From positions 310,001 to 374,000 of the forward strand of contig NZ_FMZS01000007.1 in the NCBI RefSeq assembly GCF_900101265.1: a stretch of DNA of 64,000 nucleotides. The letters are read 5' to 3'. Each line of letters starts with the position of its first letter. Positions within the stretch are counted from its first letter, which is position 1. This DNA is from Massilia sp. PDC64 (GTDB taxonomy: Bacteria; Pseudomonadota; Gammaproteobacteria; Burkholderiales; Burkholderiaceae_D). Below, piece after piece: positions 16,366-22,962 of the stretch. The translations under genes and the position numbers were made by a program. Below the pieces are notes generated by a model, which saw only the letters and a program-made list of their open reading frames with translations, ran no database searches and was not told the DNA's origin.

Positions 16366-18405
16366 CTAGCGGCGCGCGTGCGTCGTGATCTGCAAAAAGT
16401 CCACGGCGATAGCACCATGCGCCCTGGCGATCGTGGCGAGGCGCTCGTCCAGGGCGCGCAGGTAGGCCGCCCCCGGTTCCGCATCCGGACGCAGGCTGTC
16501 GAACAGCGGCACGGACGTCGTCACCAGCACGAGCATCTCGGTGCCGAATGGCGGACCGATCACCCAGTTGCCGAGACTGCCGATGGTGGCCGTGTAGCGC
16601 GGCGGCGCCAGGTTTTCGCGCGCGGCCGCATTGGGCAGCAGGTGGACGACGTTGCCGTCCAGGACGAAATAATCGACCGACACGTACGACTGGTAGTCCG
16701 GCGTGGACACGTCGACCATCAGCGTATCGCCCGCTACCAGGTTGCCGGCCCGGCCGCTGCCCGGGTTCAGGCGGAGCGACACACTGGCCGTGCGGGAGGC
16801 GACCCAGTAACGGCCGAGGACGCGCATCACCGGACATTTCGCATCGTCGACGTCGTGCAAGGTCAGCTCGACCCGCGTCACGCCCGGCAGTGCCGCCAGC
16901 ATCGCCTTGAGGCGCGCCGGACCGACGCTGTGCGCGAGATAACCCTGCACGCGCACGACACGTCCGTCGATGGCGGGCGCGAGCGCCGAGCACGGCACGC
17001 CAGCCAGGACGGTGGAGACGGCCGCCAGGGTCGGCGGAGGCGCCGGCGCGGGCGGTGCGGTGTGCGTGGGCGGTGCGGATGGCGTACCCGCGACGACAGC
17101 AGGCGTGGACGGCACCTGCGCAGGGGGCGCGGTGCCATGCCGCGGCAACAGCAGGCGCAGCGCGACGAACACGACCAGTGCGGCGGCCGCGGCGGCCAGC
17201 GCGGTGCCCGCCCCGATCAGCAGCGGCTGCCGGCGCCGCAGGTCGCGTGCGCCGATCTCCTTCAAGAAGCCGTTGACGGTGGGCGTGCGGAGTTCGCGCC
17301 GCAATGCGAGCGCATTGCGCAGCGCGCGCCATTGCCGGTGGCCGAGGCCGGGCGGACGCTGCGCACGCAATCCCGCATCGCGCGCCTGGAGCGCGGACAG
17401 GCGGTTGAACGGGTGGCGGCCCGTCAGCAATTCATACGTGATGCAGCCGAGCGCATAGATGTCGTCGCGCGGATCGGGCTCGCGGTTTTCCAGCATCTCG
17501 GGGCTCGCATAGGCCGGTGTCAGGGCACCCAGGCTGCCGGGGTCGAAGACGGTCACGTCCGCATCCTCTTCCGCCTTCTGGAACACGCGCGCGATGCCGA
17601 AGTCGATGACCTTGACGCCGCCGTTCTCCGTCAGGATCACGTTGGCCGGCTTGAAGTCGCAATGGACGAAGCCCCGCTCGTGCGCATAGGCGAGCGCACG
17701 GCCCATGCCGCTCACGATCTTCATCGCCTCGTCGAACGGCAGGGGGTGGAAGTCGGGCGCGCGCAGCATCTGGCTCAGCGATTTACCGGGCAGGTATTCC
17801 ATCGTGATGTAGACCATCGAGCCGTCGCGGTCGAAGTCGTATACGGCCACGATGTTCGGATGGGCCAGGGTCTGCGCCTTGCGCGCTTCCCGCTGCAGCG
17901 CGATCAGCGATTTCGGATGGCCCTGGAACTGCACGTTCAGCACCTTGATCGCGATATAGGGATGGCGGTCCGACGCCTCCAGCTTGCGCAGGTCGAGCGC
18001 CTTGTAGACGGTGCCCATGCCGCCGAAACCGACGCATTCCTCGAGCACGAAGCGGCCGTTGAGCGTGTCGCCCACGCCTTTCATGCGCTCGACGGCCGCG
18101 CCCGGCGGACCCGCGATGCCCGCGGGCTGCGTCGGCGGCTGCAGGGGCTTGGTCTGGACATAGGTCTCTTCTTCGCCGACGCGCTGGCGCTGGCGCGCCT
18201 CGATCGCCTGCGCGATGCGGCGCTCGACTTCGCCGTAGACCTCGGCCGGCAGCGGCGCGCGGCGGTGCGCGTCGTTGAGCGTCTTGAGCAGGCTCGAGAC
18301 GCTCTCGGGCGTACTTGCCAACAGACGATCGACGCGCGCCAGCATCTCGGCTTGCCCGAGGGTGCCGCTCTGGAACTGGCGAAGGGTATCGGCGAGGTTG
18401 TCCAT
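16366..18405 (-). CDS. Membrane Ser/Thr protein kinase with C-terminal DUF4384 domain
   Basis: A 679-residue Hanks-type kinase. An N-terminal helical region (1-110) precedes the kinase domain (about 115-385): glycine loop GFGGMGTVY, ATP-lysine Lys154 (IAIK), catalytic loop HCDFKPANVI (Asp250, non-RD type with Cys for Arg), DFG at 268-270 and YASPEM. A transmembrane helix (about 395-420) and a Pro/Thr/Ala linker lead to a periplasmic region ending in a DUF4384 domain (YVSVDYFVLDGNVVHLLPNAA, PFGTEMLVLVTTSVPLF). The start at 18405 follows AGAGGAAGA; the frame is open further upstream without a ribosome-binding site. It probably phosphorylates partners that the FHA domains read, with the PP2C phosphatase as its opponent. 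Confidence 0.92.
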   Translation of the reverse strand: MDNLADTLRQFQSGTLGQAEMLARVDRLLASTPESVSSLLKTLNDAHRRAPLPAEVYGEVERRIAQAIEARQRQRVGEEETYVQTKPLQPPTQPAGIAGPPGAAVERMKGVGDTLNGRFVLEECVGFGGMGTVYKALDLRKLEASDRHPYIAIKVLNVQFQGHPKSLIALQREARKAQTLAHPNIVAVYDFDRDGSMVYITMEYLPGKSLSQMLRAPDFHPLPFDEAMKIVSGMGRALAYAHERGFVHCDFKPANVILTENGGVKVIDFGIARVFQKAEEDADVTVFDPGSLGALTPAYASPEMLENREPDPRDDIYALGCITYELLTGRHPFNRLSALQARDAGLRAQRPPGLGHRQWRALRNALALRRELRTPTVNGFLKEIGARDLRRRQPLLIGAGTALAAAAAALVVFVALRLLLPRHGTAPPAQVPSTPAVVAGTPSAPPTHTAPPAPAPPPTLAAVSTVLAGVPCSALAPAIDGRVVRVQGYLAHSVGPARLKAMLAALPGVTRVELTLHDVDDAKCPVMRVLGRYWVASRTASVSLRLNPGSGRAGNLVAGDTLMVDVSTPDYQSYVSVDYFVLDGNVVHLLPNAAARENLAPPRYTATIGSLGNWVIGPPFGTEMLVLVTTSVPLFDSLRPDAEPGAAYLRALDERLATIARAHGAIAVDFLQITTHARR

Positions 18406-18543
18406 TCTTCCTCTGACAGGTGCGCCGTGTGCAAATTCACCGCACAGGCGATGTGTTGTTCCCGGCCAAACGCCGTGAAGACAGGTGTTGGAATGAACCC
18501 ACCGGATACCCGATAAAACGCCGCAAATGAAGGCAAAACCCAC
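18406..18543. promoter_or_regulatory. Divergent control region between kinase and peptide genes
   Basis: Non-coding stretch separating the minus-strand kinase from the plus-strand peptide genes. A possible activator site TGTT-N11-AACG lies at 18454-18472, related to perfect TGTT-N11-AACA repeats upstream of the promoters at 19364 and 32115. No sigma-54 element reading toward the kinase was found. Confidence 0.35.
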
Positions 18544-18559
18544 TGGCACGGTTCTCGCA
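18544..18559 (+). promoter_or_regulatory. Candidate sigma-54 promoter of peptide operon 1
   Basis: TGGCACGGTTCTCGCA matches the sigma-54 consensus perfectly in the -24 half (TGGCACG) and has GC at the right spacing (GG 18545-18546, GC 18557-18558). The expected transcript would start near 18570, about 60 bases before the first peptide ATG. A sigma-54 activator gene lies 3 kb away (21692-22957). Confidence 0.65.
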
Positions 18560-18629
18560 AAGAGGTGGGTGAGCACGACGAAAGCGGCTCACCAACCAAC
18601 TTAACCAGATACTCTCAAGGAGAAACACG

Positions 18630-18917
18630 ATGAACATTCTGTCGATCAAAGACCTGGCATTGACCTGCGAACTGGACCGCGGCGCGATGGTGCGCGTGCG
18701 TGGCGGTCACGGCAAGATACAGCAACAGTCGCATGGGCTGTCCCCGATGCCGGTCTACTTCCCGGGCTACGACTCGACCGTCGACGTCAACCAGAACCTG
18801 CAGCAATTCCAGAATGTGACGAACGCGACGGCCAACGGCTCGGCCTTCATCGACGGCGTCACCGTACACAACAACACGAGCCAGTTCGGCCAGAACAACG
18901 CGCTGGTTTCCCACTGA
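18630..18917 (+). CDS. Double-glycine leader peptide 1 (QFGQNN family)
   Basis: A 95-residue precursor. Residues 1-26 form the leader: IKDL near the start, then LD, AM and VRGG, with hydrophobic residues at -4, -7 and -12 from the Gly-Gly cleavage point, the positions that C39 exporter peptidases are known to recognise. The predicted mature peptide (about 69 residues, starting HGKIQQQ) is neutral and Asn/Gln/Ser-rich and shares with peptides 3, 4 and 6 the motifs QNL.QFQNV, NGSAF and NNTSQFGQNN. AAGGAG precedes the ATG. It is the first gene after the sigma-54-type promoter at 18544. No known bacteriocin family was recognised. Confidence 0.85.
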   Translation: MNILSIKDLALTCELDRGAMVRVRGGHGKIQQQSHGLSPMPVYFPGYDSTVDVNQNLQQFQNVTNATANGSAFIDGVTVHNNTSQFGQNNALVSH

Positions 18918-18951
18918 GCGGAACCAAACCGAATTAGACAGGTCACTCATG

Positions 18952-18983
18952 CCGGCCCTGCCATCTCGCGATGGCAGGGCCGG
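18952..18983. repeat. 13-bp perfect hairpin between peptide genes 1 and 2
   Basis: CCGGCCCTGCCAT, six loop bases, then its exact reverse complement. No T-run follows, so this is more likely a transcript-processing or stabilising hairpin, or a weak attenuator, than a full terminator. It would let peptide 1 be made in excess over peptide 2. Confidence 0.55.
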
Positions 18984-19005
18984 TATTCTCATTCAGGAGA
19001 ACGAC

Positions 19006-19185
19006 ATGGCAACCATCACCATCAAGGATTTATCCGAGAACACCGACCTGGACCGCAAGGCAATGCAGGCGATCTCGGGCGGTTCGCGCGCGCGTTCCCA
19101 GGCGGGCGTGCTGCGACCGGCGCAACCGCAGCGGATCGTGGACTTCCGCACGGGCACGAAAACAAGCCGCCCGCCTTCCAGATAA
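19006..19185 (+). CDS. Double-glycine leader peptide 2, short basic core
   Basis: A 59-residue precursor with the same leader plan (TIKDL, DLD, AM, AISGG; Gly-Gly at 25-26), but the predicted mature peptide is only 33 residues and very different: seven arginines, one lysine and one aspartate, no cysteine. CAGGAGA lies just before the ATG at 19006; the frame is open upstream to 18949, but that part lies over the hairpin and has no leader features. The gene sits between the hairpin at 18952 and the terminator at 19216. A cationic 33-mer could be antimicrobial or signalling; this is inference only. Confidence 0.75.
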   Translation: MATITIKDLSENTDLDRKAMQAISGGSRARSQAGVLRPAQPQRIVDFRTGTKTSRPPSR

Positions 19186-19189
19186 ACCA

Positions 19190-19204
19190 TATAAACCGTT
19201 TATA
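19190..19204. repeat. 15-bp palindrome shared with the parA upstream region
   Basis: TATAAAC-C-GTTTATA, a perfect 7+1+7 palindrome just after the stop of peptide 2. The same palindrome with A in the centre lies at 63393-63407 before parA, and the 14 bases ACCATATAAACCGT occur at both places. It could be a binding site for a shared DNA-binding protein. Confidence 0.45.
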
Positions 19205-19215
19205 CGATCATTACG

Positions 19216-19247
19216 CCGCCCGGCCCGCCAGCCGGGCGGTTTTTTTT
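19216..19247 (+). terminator. Rho-independent terminator of peptide operon 1
   Basis: CCGCCCGGC, six loop bases, GCCGGGCGG, then eight T residues. It ends the transcript of peptides 1 and 2 and isolates it from the operon starting at 19444. Confidence 0.9.
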
Positions 19248-19263
19248 GTGCCTGCGGGTCCGG

Positions 19264-19282
19264 TGTTCGTATGGATCCAACA
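19264..19282. promoter_or_regulatory. Candidate activator-binding site TGTT-N11-AACA
   Basis: An inverted repeat TGTT, eleven bases, AACA, 82-100 bases upstream of the sigma-54-type promoter at 19364, the usual place for an enhancer-binding protein. An identical pattern lies at 32066-32084 before the orphan peptide. The arms are short, so chance cannot be excluded. Confidence 0.35.
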
Positions 19283-19363
19283 GATACGGCGCGATGTTGG
19301 TCCGTACCCGCCACGTTCGCCTCCCGGACAGCAGGAACGCCTGTTTTTACGGGCTTTTTGGCC

Positions 19364-19379
19364 TGGCACGCATTCTGCT
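19364..19379 (+). promoter_or_regulatory. Candidate sigma-54 promoter of peptide operon 2
   Basis: TGGCACGCATTCTGCT: perfect -24 half and CTGCT at -12, with GG at 19365-19366 and GC at 19377-19378. It lies 65 bases before the ATG at 19444 and is the only promoter candidate seen for peptides 3-7 and the phosphatase gene. Confidence 0.68.
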
Positions 19380-19443
19380 CATACCCTGGTGAGCGCAAAT
19401 CAAACGCTCTTTCAACCAAATCACCGACTCAAGGAGAACCGAC

Positions 19444-19713
19444 ATGAAAACCCTGATCATCAAAGACCTCGCCAAAACCTGCGAACTGAGCCACAGCGAC
19501 ATGATCGCCATCCGCGGTGGTCACGGCGCCACGTCCATGCCCTGGCCGCCCATGTATACCCCGTCGTACGACACGTCGGTCAAGGCAAACCAGAACCTGA
19601 TGCAGTTCCAGGACGTGAAAAACCTGACCGCCAACGGTTCGGCCTTCATTTCCGGCGTCAGCGCCACCAATAACACCGATCAATTCGGTCAGAACAACAT
19701 CACCGTCCTGTAA
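19444..19713 (+). CDS. Double-glycine leader peptide 3 (QFGQNN family)
   Basis: An 89-residue precursor with leader MKTLIIKDL and ELS, DM, AIRGG (Gly-Gly at 25-26). The predicted mature peptide (63 residues, from HGATS) contains a Pro/Tyr-rich first part (MPWPPMYTPSY) and then the family core QNLMQFQDV, NGSAFISGV and NNTDQFGQNN, ending in a hydrophobic ITVL. It is preceded by AAGGAG and is the first gene of operon 2, with peptide 4 starting 10 bases after its stop. The cysteine in the leader is lost on cleavage, so the mature peptide has no disulfide potential. Confidence 0.87.
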   Translation: MKTLIIKDLAKTCELSHSDMIAIRGGHGATSMPWPPMYTPSYDTSVKANQNLMQFQDVKNLTANGSAFISGVSATNNTDQFGQNNITVL

Positions 19714-19723
19714 GGAGAATGTC

Positions 19724-19993
19724 ATGAAAACCCTGATCATCAAAGACCTGGCCCAGAGCTGCGAACTGGATCACAAACAAATGGCACGCGTGCGCGGTGG
19801 CCACGGCATGAGCAGCCCGTCGTACTCGCTGTATCCGATGCCGTCGTATGCGAAAACCGTCAACGCGACGCAGAACCTGACCCAGTTCCAGAACGTCCTC
19901 AACGAGACGGCCGACGGCTCGGCCTTCGTGAGCGGTGTGACCGCGAACAACAATACGTCGCAATTCGGCCAGAACAACCTGCTGGTCATCTGA
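19724..19993 (+). CDS. Double-glycine leader peptide 4 (QFGQNN family)
   Basis: An 89-residue paralogue of peptides 3 and 6. The leader (MKTLIIKDL, ELD, QM, RVRGG) is almost identical to theirs even at DNA level. The mature part (HGMSSPSYSLYPMPSY, then QNLTQFQNV, GSAFVSGVTANNNTSQFGQNN) differs mainly in its first 20 residues, which suggests that the C-terminal half is under constraint while the N-terminal part varies. AAGGAG precedes the ATG. Confidence 0.87.
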   Translation: MKTLIIKDLAQSCELDHKQMARVRGGHGMSSPSYSLYPMPSYAKTVNATQNLTQFQNVLNETADGSAFVSGVTANNNTSQFGQNNLLVI

Positions 19994-20003
19994 GGAGAAC
20001 ACC

Positions 20004-20258
20004 ATGTCGTCGATCGTCATCCAGGACCTTTCCCGCAGCCGCGCACTGGACACGCATGCCATGTCTGCGATCCGGGGAGGCCACGCCTTCGGGCCGAACG
20101 TGAACGTCAACCTGAACCTCGACCAGCGCATCGCCCAGGTCCAGGACATCAAGGTCAACGTCCTCAACAACAGCGTGATCGGCGATGGCTTCACGGCCCC
20201 CGATGTGAGCTTGAACCCGCTGCAATTTGCTACCAACAACGCCGTCGTCCCGCTCTAA
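20004..20258 (+). CDS. Double-glycine leader peptide 5 (divergent core)
   Basis: An 84-residue precursor with leader SIVIQDL, ALD, AM, AIRGG. The core is Asn/Val/Leu-rich (FGPNVNVNLNLDQRIAQVQ) and, although different in sequence, can be aligned at its end with the QFGQNN family (GDGFTAPDVSLNPLQFATNN against GSAFVSGVTANNNTSQFGQNN), so it is probably a distant paralogue. GAGGAG precedes the ATG, 10 bases after peptide 4. Lying between near-identical peptides 4 and 6, it may be a functional partner in a mixed assembly. Confidence 0.82.
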   Translation: MSSIVIQDLSRSRALDTHAMSAIRGGHAFGPNVNVNLNLDQRIAQVQDIKVNVLNNSVIGDGFTAPDVSLNPLQFATNNAVVPL

Positions 20259-20275
20259 TTTTTAAGGAGAACATC

Positions 20276-20545
20276 ATGAAAACCCTGATCATCAAAGACC
20301 TGTCCGTCACCTCCGAACTCGATCACGGCGCCATGGCCGCCGTGCGTGGCGGCCACAGCATGACCCAGACATCCTGGTACCCGCTGCCGTCGCCGACGTA
20401 CGGTACGTCGGTAGACGCGACGCAGAACCTGACCCAGTTCCAGAACGTCGTCAACGCGACCGCGAACGGATCGGCCTTCGTCAGCGGCGTAACCGCGAAC
20501 AACAACACGAGCCAGTTCGGCCAGAACAACATCGCGGTGATCTGA
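20276..20545 (+). CDS. Double-glycine leader peptide 6 (QFGQNN family)
   Basis: An 89-residue paralogue of peptides 3 and 4, with leader MKTLIIKDL, ELD, AM, AVRGG. The predicted mature peptide has no Lys or Arg and ends QFGQNNIAVI, an exact match to the Q-x-G-x-x-N-x-A half of the curlin repeat. The conserved middle is QNLTQFQNVVN, ANGSAFVSGV. AAGGAG precedes the ATG. A hairpin (20554-20579) follows its stop. Confidence 0.87.
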   Translation: MKTLIIKDLSVTSELDHGAMAAVRGGHSMTQTSWYPLPSPTYGTSVDATQNLTQFQNVVNATANGSAFVSGVTANNNTSQFGQNNIAVI

Positions 20546-20553
20546 CCCGGGAT

Positions 20554-20579
20554 GGCGGGGATCCGCAGCGGTCCCCGCC
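20554..20579. repeat. 8-bp hairpin after peptide 6
   Basis: GGCGGGGA, ten loop bases, TCCCCGCC. No T-run follows. It may partly stop or stabilise transcripts so that peptides 3-6 exceed the downstream peptide 7 and phosphatase. Confidence 0.45.
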
Positions 20580-20631
20580 AAATCGACTGAACCAAAACGA
20601 TTTGCCGTTGTCTTTCAACCAGGAGGCCCAC

Positions 20632-20916
20632 ATGGCGCACATCAGGATTGATGACCTTCGCGTCGAGCGCACCCTCGACGCCCGCGCGATGGCGCGTGTC
20701 CGCGGCGGCGACGGCGCGGCGTGGTGCTTCGGCTGGATCCAGGCCTACCTGCCGCCGGAACTGCGGCCCCTGCCTGTCATCAATTTTTACCAGATCAACA
20801 ATTACGCGGACCAGATGATCAACCAGTTCCAGACGGTCAGCGTGAGCAATGCGGCGCCGAACGCGGTGGTCACCGTCGGTGTCGATGAACGGAGCATCAA
20901 CAACGGACACGTCTGA
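20632..20916 (+). CDS. Double-glycine leader peptide 7
   Basis: A 94-residue precursor with leader HIRIDDL, TLD, AM, RVRGG and then D in place of H after the cleavage point. The core is more aromatic at its start (AAWCFGWIQAYLPPEL) and carries one cysteine; later it has INQFQTV, reminiscent of the LTQFQNV of the main family, but lacks the QFGQNN end. CAGGAGG precedes the ATG at 20632; the earlier in-frame start at 20602 lies before the ribosome-binding site. Its stop overlaps the phosphatase start (TGATG), so the two are translationally coupled. Confidence 0.8.
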   Translation: MAHIRIDDLRVERTLDARAMARVRGGDGAAWCFGWIQAYLPPELRPLPVINFYQINNYADQMINQFQTVSVSNAAPNAVVTVGVDERSINNGHV

Positions 20917-21683
20917 TGGGCGAGGCGCTGCAACTCCGCTGGACCTCGGCGGCGCGCACCGACACGGGACTGGTGCGCAGCAATAACGAAGATGCCGTGC
21001 TGGATCGGCCGGCGCGGCGCCTGTGGGCCGTCGCCGACGGCATGGGCGGTCATGCGTTCGGCGAAATCGCGAGCCGCATGACGGTGGAGGCGCTGGATGC
21101 GTTACCGCCGGACGATTCCCTGCAGGATGCCGTCGCCGCCGCGCGCGTCTGCCTGCTCGAAGTGAACGGCCTGCTCGTGGCGGAAGCCGCGGCGCGCAAC
21201 GTGCCCGTCATCGGGACGACACTCGTCCTGCTGCTGGCCTCCGGACGCACGGGCGTCTGCGTCTGGGCCGGCGACAGCCGCATCTATCTCTGCCGCGGCG
21301 GCAGCCTGCACCAGCTCACACGCGACCACAACCAGTTCGAGGAACTGCAAACGCGGAACCATTTGTCGCCCGCCGACGCATCGGCTTACCCCGGCGCGGC
21401 CATGATCACGCGCGCGCTCGGTGCGTCCACGACGCTGGAGCTGGATGAAGTGCAGGTGCAGGTCAGCGACGGCGACGTGTTTCTGCTCTGCAGCGACGGC
21501 CTGAGCAATGCGGTCAGCCCGGAGGCCATGTTCGGCGCACTGACCGGCGGCGACTGCGCGCAGGCCGCCGATACGCTCGTCCGGCTGGCACTGGAAGCGG
21601 GCGGGCGCGACAACATCTCCGTCATCGTCGTGCGCGCGGACGACGTCGAGCCCGACCAGACCGTCCTCAATCCATCGTTGTGA
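20916..21683 (+). CDS. PP2C-family Ser/Thr protein phosphatase
   Basis: A 255-residue cytoplasmic metal-dependent phosphatase with the PP2C motifs in order: VRSNNEDAVL, VADGMGGHAFG (metal-binding Asp), GTTLVLLL, VWAGDSRIYL, LCSDGLSNAV and GRDNISVIVVRA. Close relatives such as PppA oppose the kinase PpkA in type VI secretion. Here it is translationally coupled to peptide 7 and driven from the peptide promoter, while its presumed partner kinase is transcribed divergently 2.5 kb away. Co-expression with the cargo suggests it resets export signalling when peptide is made; this is inferred. Confidence 0.92.
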   Translation: MGEALQLRWTSAARTDTGLVRSNNEDAVLDRPARRLWAVADGMGGHAFGEIASRMTVEALDALPPDDSLQDAVAAARVCLLEVNGLLVAEAAARNVPVIGTTLVLLLASGRTGVCVWAGDSRIYLCRGGSLHQLTRDHNQFEELQTRNHLSPADASAYPGAAMITRALGASTTLELDEVQVQVSDGDVFLLCSDGLSNAVSPEAMFGALTGGDCAQAADTLVRLALEAGGRDNISVIVVRADDVEPDQTVLNPSL

Positions 21684-21691
21684 AAGCTCGG

Positions 21692-22957
21692 CTAGTGCCG
21701 GCGGAAATCCTTCGAATGCAGGCCGTGTTTCTTCAGCAGGATCTGCAAATGGGAGCGATTCATGTCCCAGCGCCGCGCCAGTTCGGCCACGGTGCCGCCC
21801 ACATCTTTGAGGCCGCGTTCCAGGCAGGCGCGTTCGGCCTCGTCGCTGGCGGCGCGCTTGGCCTCGGCCAGCGATGCCGGCGGCGCCGGTGATGACGCTT
21901 GCGCCCGGACAGGAGCGGCCGGGCGGATGTCCTCGGGCAGGTGCGCGATGTCCGCCGTGTCGCCAGCCAGGCAGGCCAGCCGGTACATCAGGTTGCGCAA
22001 TTCGCGTATGTTGCCGGGGTAGGCGTAGTCGAGCAGGAAGGCGCGCAATGCCGGCGTCATCGCGACCGGCCGCCGCTTCAGCGCTTCGGCCGCCTCGTCG
22101 CCGTAATAAGCCAGCAGCAGGGGGATCTCGTCCTTCCGCTCGCGCAGCGGCGGCAACGTCACGTGGATCACGCTGAGGCGATAAAACAGGTCTTCGCGGA
22201 ACTGGCCCAGTTCGATCAGCTTGCGCAGGTTCTTGTTGGTGGCGGCGACGATGCGGGTGTCGACGGCAATCGTCTCGTCCGAGCCCACGCGCTGGATCTC
22301 GTGCGACTGCAGCACGCGCAGCAATTTCACTTGCCCCTGCAGGGGCAGTTCTCCGATCTCGTCCAGGAAGATCGTGCCCTTGTGCGCGCTTTCGAACTTG
22401 CCCTTGCGGTCCGTCGCCGCGCCGGTGAACGCGCCGCGCTTGTGGCCGAACAGTTCCGATTCGATCAGGCTCTCGGGAATCGCGCCGCAGTTGACGGAGA
22501 TATACGCCTTGTCGGCGCGGGCGCCGTTCGCGTGGATCACCTTGGCCATCAATTCCTTGCCCGTGCCGCTTTCGCCGTCGACGAGGACGGGCAGGTCGGT
22601 CGGGGCCGCCTTTTCCGCGATCTCGAGCGCGTCCAGCAGGCGCGGGTTGTCGCCGAACGTGCCTTCGAACACGAAGCTGCGCGCGAGCAGGGCCTGGCGG
22701 CGCTCGCCAGGCGTCTGCTCCGGCGCGTGTTCAGACGATCCTTGGCCGGCAACCGCCTGCACGAAGCGCTCCTTGTGCGACAGCTGCATCACCTCGTCGC
22801 GCACGGCATTGGCCTGGCGCAGCAGCTTTTCGATGTCGGGCCGGTCCAGGCGGTTCGCCCAGCGCAAGGTGGAGCGCAGGATTTCCAGGCGCTCCAGCAG
22901 GCCCGCGTACGACATCGACGATGCGCCGCGTGGCAGGTCCTGGTTGAACAATTTCAT
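21692..22957 (-). CDS. Sigma-54-dependent transcriptional activator
   Basis: A 421-residue enhancer-binding protein. The first 90 residues are helical and match no receiver, GAF or PAS domain that I recognise. The AAA+ domain (about 95-330) has Walker A GESGTGKE (128-135), the sigma-54 contact loop GAFTGA (175-180) and Walker B GTIFLDE (194-200). A Fis-type helix-turn-helix ends the protein (VAELARRWDMNRSHLQILLKK). It follows the exporter gene by 5 bases, so ppiC-like, exporter and activator genes form one operon. It is the natural candidate to activate the -24/-12 promoters at 18544, 19364, 32115 and 6531. Input signal unknown. Confidence 0.93.
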   Translation of the reverse strand: MKLFNQDLPRGASSMSYAGLLERLEILRSTLRWANRLDRPDIEKLLRQANAVRDEVMQLSHKERFVQAVAGQGSSEHAPEQTPGERRQALLARSFVFEGTFGDNPRLLDALEIAEKAAPTDLPVLVDGESGTGKELMAKVIHANGARADKAYISVNCGAIPESLIESELFGHKRGAFTGAATDRKGKFESAHKGTIFLDEIGELPLQGQVKLLRVLQSHEIQRVGSDETIAVDTRIVAATNKNLRKLIELGQFREDLFYRLSVIHVTLPPLRERKDEIPLLLAYYGDEAAEALKRRPVAMTPALRAFLLDYAYPGNIRELRNLMYRLACLAGDTADIAHLPEDIRPAAPVRAQASSPAPPASLAEAKRAASDEAERACLERGLKDVGGTVAELARRWDMNRSHLQILLKKHGLHSKDFRRH

Positions 22958-22962
22958 GATAA

